Shown piece by piece: positions 29,335-38,185 of a DNA stretch of 64,000 bases (the stretch's first letter is position 1; every line of letters starts with the position of its first letter). Origin of the DNA: Fulvimarina sp. Lineage in GTDB: Bacteria; Pseudomonadota; Alphaproteobacteria; Rhizobiales; Rhizobiaceae. A program made the translations under genes and the position numbers. The stretch spans positions 1 through 64,000 of the forward strand of contig PACL01000017.1 of the NCBI GenBank assembly GCA_002700095.1, in the 5' to 3' direction. The notes under the pieces are model-generated. The model was not told where the DNA came from, did no database searches, and saw nothing but the letters and a program-made list of their open reading frames with translations.

Positions 29335-32036
29335 GCCGCTCGCTCGTCGCAACCTATCGTCTGCAATTTCGCGAGGGCATGGATTTCGGCAAGGCCGCCG
29401 ATCTTGCGCCCTATCTGAAAAAGCTCGGCGTCAGCCATGTCTACGCCGCGCCGATCTTCGCGGCCGCCGACAATTCCACCCACGGCTACGACGTTACCGA
29501 CTACAACGCCCTCGACGAGAGCCTCGGCGGCGTTGCCGGCTTCACGACGATGAGCGACGCCCTGTCGTCGGAGGATCTCGGCCTCATCCTCGACTTCGTG
29601 CCGAACCACATGGGCGTCTCGCCCGCCAACCACTGGTGGGAGGATGTCCTGCGCTGGGGCTCGGAGAGCCGCTACGCCCGCACCTTCGACATCGCCTGGG
29701 AGGCCGAGAAGATCCTCGTGCCGGTGCTCGGCAAGCCCTATGGCGAGGCGCTGGAGGCGGGCGACCTGTCGGTGCGCCTCGACGCCAAGGCCGGCGCCCT
29801 GCGCTTCGACGCTTCCGGCTACGGCCTGCCCGTCGATCCGCGCACCTACGGCCACGTCTTCGGGCTCATCGACCATGCGGAAAAGGATCGGCTGGTGCGC
29901 CGCTTCTCCGTGGCGACGCCGGCGGAGGCGGACGAACTGACCGAGCGCCTTCTGGAGCATCTGGAGGACGGCGGCTTCACCGCGGCGCTCGAGGCGGCGC
30001 TTGCCACCATCAACGCCGATCGCAGCGCCCTGCACGATCTCCACGAGGCGCAGGCCTGGCGGCTCGCCTGGTGGCGCACGGCCCGCGAGAAGCTGACCTA
30101 TCGCCGCTTCTTCGAGATCGCCGACCTGATCGGCGTGCGCCAGGAATCGCGGCGGGTGTTCCGCGAGTCCCACCAGCTGGTCATCCGCCTTGCCCGCGAG
30201 CGGCGGCTCGACGGCATCCGCATCGACCATGTCGACGGGCTTGCCGACCCGAAGGGCTATCTGGAACAGCTGCGCCAGGCCTTCCAGTCGGTGCGCCGCT
30301 CGCCCACGATCCATGTCGAGAAGATCCTGACCGGTGACGAGCGGCTGCGCACCACCTGGGAGATCGAGGGGACGACGGGCTACGAGTTCATCACCGCGCT
30401 CGCCGGCCTCTATGTCGATCCCGCCAGGGAGATCGAGATGACCGAGGCCTACCAGGCCTTTGTCGGCGAGGAGCAGGACCTGCGCGCCATGATCCTGCGC
30501 CAGAAGCGCTCGATCTTCCAGCGCAACCTCGCGGGCGAGCTGTCGGCGCTGACGGGGCTCGCCCTTTCCGTCGCCTCCCGCGGCCTCGCCACCCGCGACC
30601 TCGGTCCGGACACCATGGCCCGGGCCATCGTCGAGATGGCGGCGGCGCTGCCGGTCTACCGCACCTATGTCTCGGTCGACGGCGTGCCGCGCCGCGACAT
30701 CGCGATCATCGACGAGGCGGTCGATCTCGCCATGACCTGGCGCGAGGTCGAGGCCGACGAGCCGATCCAGTTCATCGGCCGCCTGTTGAAGCTCGACTTC
30801 GAGGACGGCGCCGACATCGCCGGCGCCCTCGATTTCACCCGCAGATTCCAGCAGACCACCGGCGCGGTGATGGCCAAGGCCGTCGAGGACACGGTCTTCT
30901 ACCGCTACAACCGGCTGATTGCGCTGAACGAGGTCGGCGGCGAGCCGGACCGCTACGGCACCGACGTGGGCAGCTTCCACGAGGCGATGCAGATCCGCCT
31001 CGAGGACCAGCCGGAAGGCCTGCTGGCCACCTCGACCCATGACACCAAGCGCGGCGAGGACGCCCGCGCCCGGCTTTACACGCTGTCCGAGGCGCCGGAG
31101 CGCTGGGCCGAGCTCGTCGCCGGCTTCGCCCAGACGCTGTCCGATCACCGGCTGGCGGTCGAGCCGGGGGTGACCTCGCCCGATCCCGAGACCGAATGGG
31201 GTCTCTACCAGTCGCTGCTCGGCGTGCTGCCGGCAGATTTCGACCCGGCCGACGATCTCCTGCGCGACGAAATCGCCGATCGCCTCGCCGCCTTCGCCGA
31301 AAAGGCGGTGCGCGAGGCCAAGCGCTGGACCTCATGGACCTCGCCGGCCGAGGCCTATGAGAAGGCGCTGGCGGACTTCGTCGCGGCGATGCTCGAGGGC
31401 GGCGGCGAGGGCTCGTTCATCGCGCATTTCTGGCAGGAGGCGCAACCCTTCGTCGCCGCCGGCGCGCTGAACTCGCTGTCGCAGACGGCGATCAAGCTGC
31501 TGGCGCCGGGCGTCCCGGACATCTACCAGGGCACCGAGTTCTACGACTTCTCCCTGGTCGATCCGGACAACCGGCGCACCGTCGACTTTGCCGCCCGATC
31601 CGAGGTGATCGGCCGGGGGAGGAGCCTCGCAGAGGACCTCGAAGACTGGCGCTCGGGCGTCCTCAAGGCGCGCATGACCGCCGCCGGGCTGGCGCTGCGC
31701 ACCGAGATGCGCGACCTCTCCGGAACGGCCGCCTATGTGCCGCTTGCCGCGAGCGGCCCGCGCGCCGGCCATGTCGTCGCCTTCGCCCGCAAGGGTGACG
31801 ACGGCCGGGCGGCGCTGGTGATCGCCCCGCGGCTCACCCTCGGCCTCGTCGGCGACGGCAGGGATCTTGCCGCCGCGACGACCGGCTGGGAGGGAACGAC
31901 GGTGGCGCTCCCCGAGGGACTGGCGAGGCTTGGCTGGCGCAATATCTTCACCGGCGAGATCTTCGACGGCCCGGCCAATCTGGATCTCGGCTTGGTCCTG
32001 AAGGACCTTCCGGTCGCCATTCTCGCGACCAGCTGA
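29331..32036 (+). CDS. treY: Malto-oligosyltrehalose synthase
   Basis: A 901-residue GH13 enzyme that turns the reducing-end alpha-1,4 link of a maltooligosaccharide into the alpha,alpha-1,1 link of trehalose. It starts MSRSLVATYRLQF and shows GVSHVYAAPIF, DFVPNHMGV, RIDHVDGLADPKGY (D299), HVEKILTGDERL (E330) and STHDTKRGEDARAR, then APGVPDIYQGTEF near the C-terminus. Length and motif order are normal for TreY. The start overlaps the malQ stop (ATGA), so the three genes are coupled. thuA follows 69 bp downstream. Confidence 0.95.
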   Translation: MSRSLVATYRLQFREGMDFGKAADLAPYLKKLGVSHVYAAPIFAAADNSTHGYDVTDYNALDESLGGVAGFTTMSDALSSEDLGLILDFVPNHMGVSPANHWWEDVLRWGSESRYARTFDIAWEAEKILVPVLGKPYGEALEAGDLSVRLDAKAGALRFDASGYGLPVDPRTYGHVFGLIDHAEKDRLVRRFSVATPAEADELTERLLEHLEDGGFTAALEAALATINADRSALHDLHEAQAWRLAWWRTAREKLTYRRFFEIADLIGVRQESRRVFRESHQLVIRLARERRLDGIRIDHVDGLADPKGYLEQLRQAFQSVRRSPTIHVEKILTGDERLRTTWEIEGTTGYEFITALAGLYVDPAREIEMTEAYQAFVGEEQDLRAMILRQKRSIFQRNLAGELSALTGLALSVASRGLATRDLGPDTMARAIVEMAAALPVYRTYVSVDGVPRRDIAIIDEAVDLAMTWREVEADEPIQFIGRLLKLDFEDGADIAGALDFTRRFQQTTGAVMAKAVEDTVFYRYNRLIALNEVGGEPDRYGTDVGSFHEAMQIRLEDQPEGLLATSTHDTKRGEDARARLYTLSEAPERWAELVAGFAQTLSDHRLAVEPGVTSPDPETEWGLYQSLLGVLPADFDPADDLLRDEIADRLAAFAEKAVREAKRWTSWTSPAEAYEKALADFVAAMLEGGGEGSFIAHFWQEAQPFVAAGALNSLSQTAIKLLAPGVPDIYQGTEFYDFSLVDPDNRRTVDFAARSEVIGRGRSLAEDLEDWRSGVLKARMTAAGLALRTEMRDLSGTAAYVPLAASGPRAGHVVAFARKGDDGRAALVIAPRLTLGLVGDGRDLAAATTGWEGTTVALPEGLARLGWRNIFTGEIFDGPANLDLGLVLKDLPVAILATS

Positions 32037-32105
32037 GGCCGGATCGACCAGGCCAGGGACGACAGCAATGACCGGCGCCGGGATGCGAGGCCGGGAGGAG
32101 GCATC

Positions 32106-32891
32106 ATGACCATTCGCGCACTCGTCTGGAACGAGTTCTTCCACGAGCAGCACAACGACACCGTCCGGGGGATCTATCCGGACGGCATCCATGCGACCAT
32201 CGCCGGTTTTCTCGGCCGCGAGGAGGGGATCACCGCCGAGACGGCGACGCTTCCCGAACCCGAGCACGGGCTCCCCCAGTCCCGCCTCGACGAGACCGAC
32301 GTCCTCCTGTGGTGGGGCCACAAGATCCACGGTCAGGTGGAGGATGCCATCGTCGACCGGGTGGCCGAGCGCGTCCATCAGGGGATGGGGCTGATCGTCC
32401 TTCATTCGGGGCATTTCTCCAAGCCGTTCAAGCGGCTGATGGGAACGCCCTGTTCGCTGCGCTGGCGCGAGGCCGGCGAACGCGAGCGGCTGTGGGCGGT
32501 CAATCGCTCCCACCCGATCGTTCAGGGCGTGGGGGATTCGATCGAATTGCCGAATGCCGAGATGTATGGCGAGCCCTTCCTCGTTCCCGAGCCGCTGGAG
32601 ACGGTGTTCATCTCCTGGTTCGAGGGCGGCGAAGTGTTCCGTTCGGGGCTCACCTACCAGCGCGGGGCGGGGAAGATCTTCTACTTCCGGCCCGGCCACG
32701 AGACCTATCCGATCTACCACAACCCGCAGATCCAGCGGGTCATCGTCAACGCCGTGCGCTGGGCGCACAATCCGGCTGCCGCCTGGACCGACGTCTCCGC
32801 GGCGCCGAACGTTCCGGTCGACAAGGCGCCGGAGAAGATCGAACAACGGGGCGGTTCGCTCCACAAGCCGGGCGAACAGGGTTACCGGTAG
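32106..32891 (+). CDS. thuA: Trehalose utilisation protein ThuA
   Basis: A 261-residue ThuA-family protein with a class I glutamine-amidotransferase-like fold. Visible are [13 protein letters not shown] at the start, [38 protein letters not shown] and [16 protein letters not shown]. In Sinorhizobium meliloti thuA and thuB are needed to convert trehalose and related disaccharides to their 3-keto derivatives; the exact reaction of ThuA is less certain than that of ThuB. A GGGAGGAGG Shine-Dalgarno precedes the ATG. Usually thuAB follows an ABC transporter (thuEFGK); here it follows the trehalose-making genes, which points to use of internally made trehalose. Confidence 0.92.
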   Translation: MTIRALVWNEFFHEQHNDTVRGIYPDGIHATIAGFLGREEGITAETATLPEPEHGLPQSRLDETDVLLWWGHKIHGQVEDAIVDRVAERVHQGMGLIVLHSGHFSKPFKRLMGTPCSLRWREAGERERLWAVNRSHPIVQGVGDSIELPNAEMYGEPFLVPEPLETVFISWFEGGEVFRSGLTYQRGAGKIFYFRPGHETYPIYHNPQIQRVIVNAVRWAHNPAAAWTDVSAAPNVPVDKAPEKIEQRGGSLHKPGEQGYR

Positions 32892-32902
32892 AGGCAGGAA
32901 GC

Positions 32903-34015
32903 ATGACCAACGACAATGGCCGTGGCGCGCCGGGAACGCCGACGGGCGCGGGCGAAAAGCGCATCATGATCCTCGGCACCGGTGCGATCGCCCATCGCCA
33001 TGCCGAGCATTTCATCTCGATCCCCGGCTGCCGGGTGGTCGCGGCCTGCGACGTGAATGCCGAGCGGGCGCAGGCCTTCGCCACCCTCCACGGCATCGAG
33101 CGGGCCTTCGCCGACCTCGGCGAGGCGCTGGCCTGGGGCGAGTTCGACGCCGTCGTCAATGCGACGCCCGATCAGGCGCACAAGGCGACGTCGCTCCAGG
33201 TGATCGCCGCCGGCAAGGCGATCTTCTGCGAGAAGCCGCTGGCGCTGAACGCCGAGGACGCCTTCGAGATGGTCGGCGCCGCCGAGCGGGCCGGGCTGAT
33301 CAACATGGTCAACTTCACCTATCGCAATGCCCATGCGATCCAGCTCGCCCGCCGCATGGTCGAGGCCGGCGACATCGGCGAGGTGCGCCATGTCGATGCG
33401 AGCTACCTGCAGAGCTGGCTCACCGGCCACCACTGGGGCGACTGGCAGAGCGACGAGCGCTGGCTCTGGCGGCTCTCCTCGGGCCATGGCTCGAAGGGCG
33501 TGCTCGGCGACATCGGCGTCCACATCCTCGATTTCGTCACCTACGGGTCGGGGCAGGGGATCGCCGCGCTGCAGGCCCGGCTGAAGACCTTCGACAAGGC
33601 CGAGGGCGGGGCGATCGGCGCCTATACGCTGGACGCCAACGACAGCTGCGCGATGACCGTCGAGTTCGACAACGGGGCGCTGGGCGTCGTCCACATGAGC
33701 CGCTACGCCACCGGCAAGGCCAACGACCTCGACCTGATGATCCACGGCACGAAGGGCGCCCTGAAGATCTGGTCGAACACCACCGAATCCAGCCTCGACG
33801 TCTGCCTCGGCGAGGACATCCACACCCAGACCTGGCGCCGGGTCGAATGCCCGCCGACGCCGCTCAACGCCGAACGCTTCGTGCTGGCGCTCCTGTCGGG
33901 CGTCAACGGCGAGCCGGACTTCCGCCATGCCGCCGAGGTGCAGAAGCTGCTCGACCTCTGCTTCGTGTCGGACGGCGAGCGCCGCATGCTGCCGGTGGTC
34001 ATGCCGCCGGCGTGA
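32903..34015 (+). CDS. thuB: ThuB-like Gfo/Idh/MocA oxidoreductase
   Basis: A 370-residue NAD(P)-dependent dehydrogenase. The nucleotide-binding motif is MILGTGAIAHRHAEHF, the family signature EKPLALNAEDAF contains the conserved Glu-Lys-Pro, and the C-terminal sheet domain has KANDLDLMIHGTKGALKIW. Placed 11 bp after thuA, it is most likely ThuB, which oxidises trehalose at C3. The first ~18 residues (MTNDNGRGAPGTPT) are a low-complexity extension; a later start at the ATG before ILGTGAIA is possible, but the GAGG/GGAA Shine-Dalgarno favours 32903. Confidence 0.88.
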   Translation: MTNDNGRGAPGTPTGAGEKRIMILGTGAIAHRHAEHFISIPGCRVVAACDVNAERAQAFATLHGIERAFADLGEALAWGEFDAVVNATPDQAHKATSLQVIAAGKAIFCEKPLALNAEDAFEMVGAAERAGLINMVNFTYRNAHAIQLARRMVEAGDIGEVRHVDASYLQSWLTGHHWGDWQSDERWLWRLSSGHGSKGVLGDIGVHILDFVTYGSGQGIAALQARLKTFDKAEGGAIGAYTLDANDSCAMTVEFDNGALGVVHMSRYATGKANDLDLMIHGTKGALKIWSNTTESSLDVCLGEDIHTQTWRRVECPPTPLNAERFVLALLSGVNGEPDFRHAAEVQKLLDLCFVSDGERRMLPVVMPPA

Positions 34016-34117
34016 GGCGACCTGCGCCGCGGGATACGGCCCCGGGTCGCGCTGGAGCCTGCGCATCTTCAGCCCGTGAACGATTTGGCAAGCAGTTCGG
34101 CAATCGGTCCCGCGGCC

Positions 34118-34132
34118 TTAACGAGCGGTTAA
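34118..34132. promoter_or_regulatory. CtrA-type binding site TTAA-N7-TTAA
   Basis: TTAACGAGCGGTTAA matches exactly the TTAA-N7-TTAA half-site spacing of the alphaproteobacterial cell-cycle and motility regulator CtrA. It is also part of the inverted repeat CTTAAC/GTTAAG (34117-34122 and 34128-34133). It lies 80 bp upstream of the DUF1217 gene, a family found in rhizobial flagellar clusters. The link to CtrA is inferred from motif and gene type. Confidence 0.6.
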
Positions 34133-34212
34133 GCATGAATTGGTAAAACTGCGGCCGGCGACGTCTGTCCGCAAATGCGCGGGACGTTGCGTCAACGTTC
34201 AGCGGGCCGGCC

Positions 34213-36705
34213 ATGCTCTCGACCTTCACGACCTACCAGCTCTACACGCGGGACCAGTCCCGCGTGCTCGACCGCATCGCGGCGGAGCCGGTGAACCAGC
34301 GCCTGGCCGACTATTACCGCAAGACCATCGGCGACGTGACCTCCGTCAAGGAGTTCATGGACGACTACAAGCTCTATTCCTACGCGATGACGGCCTACGG
34401 CCTCGAAGACCAGATCGATTCCCGGGCGCTGATCAGGAAGGTTCTGGAGAGCGACCTTTCCGACGAGAAGAGCTTCGCCAACCAGCTCTCCGACGAACGC
34501 TACCGCGACTTCGCCAAGGCCTTCAGCTTCGTCACGGCGGCCGACGAGACCGATCCCGTCGCCCAGACCAATGCCCAGCAGCAGGTCATGGTCGAGGGCT
34601 ATTCGGAGCATCGCACCAAGGCGGCCCAGGCGATCGCCGCCAGTGCCAACTACTATACCGAGAACATCGGTGCGGTGAAGACCGTCAGCCAGTTCCTCGA
34701 CGACGACAAGCTGTTCTCCGTCGCCCTCGAGGCCGCCGGCATCGATGCCTCGATCGCCTCGAAGAGCTTCATCCGCGAGGTCCTGACCGGCAACAAGGCC
34801 GACCAGATGGCCGCGAAGGGCGATGGCCGCTACCTGCTGCTCGCCACCATGCTGCCCTTCGACGCGGCCGGGCGGGCGCCGGCCGGAGGCCTGCAGGATG
34901 ACGGCCGGGCGAATTCGACGGCCTATCTCTACTATCAGCAGAAGGGGCTGGAGGCCTCGCCCCAGGCCGCCGCCCTGCAGGTCGCCTATTACGAATCCGA
35001 GATCGGCAGCCTCGCCAGCGCCGACGAGCTGATCGAGAACCCTCGGCTTCTCGACCTCGCCTTGACCGCCGTCGGCCTCGACCCCTCGATCGAATCCCCC
35101 GCCTACGCCTGGAACATCCTGACCAGCGACCGCTCCGATCCGAAGAGCGTCCTCAACAAGATGCCCGAGACGACCACGGCGGAACAGACCCGCAAGCAGC
35201 AGTACACGGCGCTCGCCGAGATGTTCCGGTTCAACACCGACGGCAGCCTCGACGCCGGCACGAGCGCGCAGACGGCCGCGCAGGTCGCCAGCCTCACCAG
35301 CGCCTATCTCGACAATTACGGCACTGCGGCGGCCGAGGACGACCGGCTGTCGTCGTCCTTCTACGCCGCCAATCTCGCCAGCATCGGCACGGTCATGGAC
35401 TTCATGAACAAGCCGACCGTCTACGACTATGCGTTGAAGGCCGTCGGCCTCGACCCCGCCACCGAAAGCCGCTCCACCATCATGCGGGTGCTGCGCAGCG
35501 ATCCCTCCGACCCGAACGGCTACGCGGCCGGCCTGAAGGACGATCGCTACATCCGCCTCGCGAGCGCCTTCAACTTCGGCGCCGACGGCAAGGTGACGGA
35601 CGTCCGGCGCGTCCAGACCGAGGCCGCCCAAGGCGATACGATCGACCGCTATCTGAACCGCCTCGAGGAAGACGAGGACAAGGCGGCGGTCACGACGGTC
35701 GTTCAGGATTCCCAGGGCTTCCGCTCGGCGATGTCGTCGATCTCGACGATCGACGAACTGCTGGAGGACAAGAGCGCCTTCGACTACGCGATGAAGGCGA
35801 TCGGCTTCGATCCCGAATACGAGGACGTCGATCTGATCCGGCAGGTCCTGGCCAGCGACCCCGAAGATCCCTCGAGCTTCGTCAACCGGCTGGGCGTCGA
35901 CGCCTACAAGACGCTGCGCAGCGCCTTCGACGTCGATGCCTATGGCAATCTCAGCCTGGCGAAGAACGAGACGGGCGGGCAGATCATCGTCGATGCCTAT
36001 CTCCAGCGCGAACTCGGACGGCAGGATCCGGCCCTCGTCGAGGCCGCCGAGGGCATTCTCGCCTACAATGCCGGGATCCCCAGGGTCGCCACGATGAACG
36101 ACCTGTTGTCCGACGCGGGCGTCCTGGACTTCGCGCTGAAGTCCTTCGGCCTCGACGACGCCAGGCTGTCGGCCGACGAGATCCGGGCGATCCTCACCAG
36201 CGACCTGTCCGATCCCAAGAGCGCGGCGGCGAGCTACGGCGACGACAGCTATCTGGAATTCGCCGCCGCCTTCAACTTCGCCGCCGACGGCACCATCGAA
36301 CGGGACCAGACGCGGGTCCAGAGCGTCTCCGCCATGCTCTCCACCCAGGATCTCTATCTGCGCCAGCGGATGGAGGAAGAGGCCGGCAGCGAGAGCAACG
36401 GCGTGCGCCTGGCGCTGTATTTCAGCCGCACGGCAGCCGACATCGACAACATCTACACCTTCCTCGCCGACGACGCCCTCCTGGAGTTCGTCAAGACGAC
36501 CTTCAGCCTGCCCGACGAGTTCTCCTCCAGCAACATCGACGTCCAGGCCCGCAACCTCGAGAAGAAGATCGACCTCGGGCAGCTGGACGACCCGAAATAT
36601 GTCGACCGCATGATCAACCGCTTCCTGGCGATGTACGACCTGTCCAACGACAGCAGCGCCTCCAACCCGGCGCTCTCGATCCTGAGCGGCGCGACCTACA
36701 TCTGA
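34213..36705 (+). CDS. DUF1217 protein with seven tandem repeats
   Basis: An 830-residue acidic soluble-looking protein without signal peptide or membrane helix. It consists of about seven copies of a ~115-residue unit whose anchor (pattern I-x-x-x-x-D-FL/LL) starts near residues 39, 153, 264, 391, 510, 625 and 744. Each copy continues with a segment such as DYALKAVGLDP or DFALKSFGLDD and then VLRSDPSDPNGY or ILTSDLSDPKSA, and most end with a phenylalanine-rich stretch like ASAFNFGADGKV. DUF1217 proteins occur in or near flagellar gene clusters of rhizobia; their function is not established. No flagellar gene is adjacent here. A CtrA-type site upstream supports a motility or cell-cycle link. 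Confidence 0.85.
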   Translation: MLSTFTTYQLYTRDQSRVLDRIAAEPVNQRLADYYRKTIGDVTSVKEFMDDYKLYSYAMTAYGLEDQIDSRALIRKVLESDLSDEKSFANQLSDERYRDFAKAFSFVTAADETDPVAQTNAQQQVMVEGYSEHRTKAAQAIAASANYYTENIGAVKTVSQFLDDDKLFSVALEAAGIDASIASKSFIREVLTGNKADQMAAKGDGRYLLLATMLPFDAAGRAPAGGLQDDGRANSTAYLYYQQKGLEASPQAAALQVAYYESEIGSLASADELIENPRLLDLALTAVGLDPSIESPAYAWNILTSDRSDPKSVLNKMPETTTAEQTRKQQYTALAEMFRFNTDGSLDAGTSAQTAAQVASLTSAYLDNYGTAAAEDDRLSSSFYAANLASIGTVMDFMNKPTVYDYALKAVGLDPATESRSTIMRVLRSDPSDPNGYAAGLKDDRYIRLASAFNFGADGKVTDVRRVQTEAAQGDTIDRYLNRLEEDEDKAAVTTVVQDSQGFRSAMSSISTIDELLEDKSAFDYAMKAIGFDPEYEDVDLIRQVLASDPEDPSSFVNRLGVDAYKTLRSAFDVDAYGNLSLAKNETGGQIIVDAYLQRELGRQDPALVEAAEGILAYNAGIPRVATMNDLLSDAGVLDFALKSFGLDDARLSADEIRAILTSDLSDPKSAAASYGDDSYLEFAAAFNFAADGTIERDQTRVQSVSAMLSTQDLYLRQRMEEEAGSESNGVRLALYFSRTAADIDNIYTFLADDALLEFVKTTFSLPDEFSSSNIDVQARNLEKKIDLGQLDDPKYVDRMINRFLAMYDLSNDSSASNPALSILSGATYI

Positions 36706-36733
36706 CGTTCGCGCAGGCGGGCCTCTGTGACGC

Positions 36734-36765
36734 AAAAAGGGCGGCGAGGTTTCCCTCGGCCGCCC
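36734..36765 (-). terminator. Rho-independent terminator of the PepSY-like gene
   Basis: Read on the minus strand, GGGCGGC (36765-36759) pairs with GCCGCCC (36745-36739), with an inner GAGG/CCTC extension, and is followed directly by TTTTT (36738-36734). This is a classical GC stem plus T-run, 67 bp beyond the stop of the minus-strand gene. It may also stop the convergent DUF1217 transcript. Confidence 0.8.
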
Positions 36766-36832
36766 GTCGCTCGTTCGATCCTCGCGTCATGCTGTCCGGC
36801 GCGACATTCCGCCGCGCCGATGGCCGCGCTGC

Positions 36833-37183
36833 TCAGCGCACCCGGATGACGGCGCCGCTGTCGCGGTCGACATCGACGCGGATCCGGTCGCCGCGGCGGT
36901 CGACGCCGGCGACGCGGTAGGCGTTGCGCGTCCGGGTCACCTGCCGGACCTCGCGAAGCCCCTGGCGGCGAGCGATCCGCACCGCATCCCGCTCGGAAAC
37001 GCCTTCGCGGACCCGGTAGCGCTCGCCGCGGCGATCACGGTTCTCGCCGCGGTCCCGCGCCGACTCCTGCGGCACGATCCGGATCCCGTCCGGGCCGATG
37101 CGCACCGTCTGCGCCGCGCCGGGTGTCGCCGTCGCCAGCAGGGTGGCCGCCAGAATTCCATAAGTCCAAGACGTCCTGCGCAT
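36833..37183 (-). CDS. Small secreted PepSY-like protein
   Basis: A 116-residue protein with a clear signal peptide (MRRTSWTYGILAATLLATAT, cleavage near GAAQ). The mature part is very rich in arginine and has one PepSY-like unit at the C-terminus: SERDAVRIARRQGL, then a strand pair ending IRVDVDRDSGAVIRVR. Such single-domain periplasmic proteins are common in alphaproteobacteria and uncharacterised; PepSY domains are thought to bind or inhibit peptidases. The start at 37183 has a GGAGGAG Shine-Dalgarno 9 nt upstream. It is monocistronic and ends at a strong terminator. Confidence 0.75.
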   Translation of the reverse strand: MRRTSWTYGILAATLLATATPGAAQTVRIGPDGIRIVPQESARDRGENRDRRGERYRVREGVSERDAVRIARRQGLREVRQVTRTRNAYRVAGVDRRGDRIRVDVDRDSGAVIRVR

Positions 37184-37329
37184 CACAGTTCTCCTCCGCC
37201 GGCAACGATCACCGGCCACGTTGTTTGGGGATCGGAGGAAAAACTGCTTTTATTGCAAATGGTTCCGCAGGGTCTTTGAGCGGCGGCGCGGCGCGTGCGT
37301 GGCCTGCCGCAGCCGGGTCGCGCGGGCCG

Positions 37330-37362
37330 GGCGGGCGCTCGTCCCGCCGGGCCGGATCCGGC
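37330..37362. terminator. GC-rich hairpins after phaB
   Basis: GGCGGG (37330-37335) pairs with CCCGCC (37343-37348), and GCCGGATCCGGC (37351-37362) is a 12-bp palindrome, both immediately beyond the phaB stop on the minus strand. They could end the pha transcript, but no T-run follows. Confidence 0.35.
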
Positions 37363-37370
37363 CTGCGGCC

Positions 37371-38096
37371 TCAGGCGAGATACTGGCCGCCATTGGCCGA
37401 CAGCGTCGCTCCGGTGATGAAGCCGGCCTCGTCGGAGACGAGGAAAACGACGCAGCGGGCGATTTCCTCCGGCTCGCCGAGCCGACCGACCGGGATGTTC
37501 GCGACGATCTGCTTTTCCATCACTTCGGGCGGAATCGTCGCCATCATGTCGGTGTTGATGTAGCCGGGGCAGATGGCGTTGACGGTGACGTTCTTGCGCG
37601 CGCCCTCCTGGGCCAGCGCTTTGGTGAAGCCGAGGTCGCCGGCCTTGGCGGCGGAATAGTTCGCCTGGCCCATCTGGCCCTTCTGGCCGTTGATCGAGGA
37701 GATGTTGACGATCCGCCCGAAGGAGCGGGCGCGCATGCCCTCCCAGACCGGCCGGGTCATGTTGAACAGGCCGTTGAGATTGGTGTTGATGACCGCCTGC
37801 CAGTGTTCCGGCGTCATCTTGTGGAACATCGCGTCGCGGGTGATGCCGGCATTGTTGACGAGGATGTCGACGGGCCCGAGATCGGCCTCCACCTTGGCGA
37901 TGCCCTCGACGCAGGCGTCGTAGGAGGCGACGTCCCACTTGTAGACGGCGATGCCGGTTTCCTCCCGGAAGGCATTCGCCCGCTCGTCGTTGCCGGCATA
38001 GGTCGCGGCGACGTTGTAGCCCTGCGCCTTCAGCGCCTTCGAGATTGCTGCACCGATGCCGCGCGAGCCGCCCGTCACGATCGCTGTTCTGGCCAT
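37371..38096 (-). CDS. phaB: Acetoacetyl-CoA reductase
   Basis: A 241-residue short-chain dehydrogenase, the exact usual length for PhaB, which reduces acetoacetyl-CoA to (R)-3-hydroxybutyryl-CoA with NADPH. Seen are the cofactor motif VTGGSRGIGAAI, NNAGITRDAMFHKMTPEHW, and the catalytic Ser and Tyr-x-x-x-Lys in VNISSINGQKGQMGQ followed by NYSAAKAG. The QKGQMGQ element and TRDAMFHKM are PhaB-specific. A GGGAGGA Shine-Dalgarno fixes the start at 38096. It lies in the same direction as phaA but is separated from it by the patatin-like gene. Confidence 0.95.
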   Translation of the reverse strand: MARTAIVTGGSRGIGAAISKALKAQGYNVAATYAGNDERANAFREETGIAVYKWDVASYDACVEGIAKVEADLGPVDILVNNAGITRDAMFHKMTPEHWQAVINTNLNGLFNMTRPVWEGMRARSFGRIVNISSINGQKGQMGQANYSAAKAGDLGFTKALAQEGARKNVTVNAICPGYINTDMMATIPPEVMEKQIVANIPVGRLGEPEEIARCVVFLVSDEAGFITGATLSANGGQYLA

Positions 38097-38185
38097 GATT
38101 CCTCCCTTTCGACGGATCCGCCGGGCCATTGCACGTGCCGACGGTAACCTTCGGGAGAGAGAGTAAGGACGGTTTCGGCCTCTGG

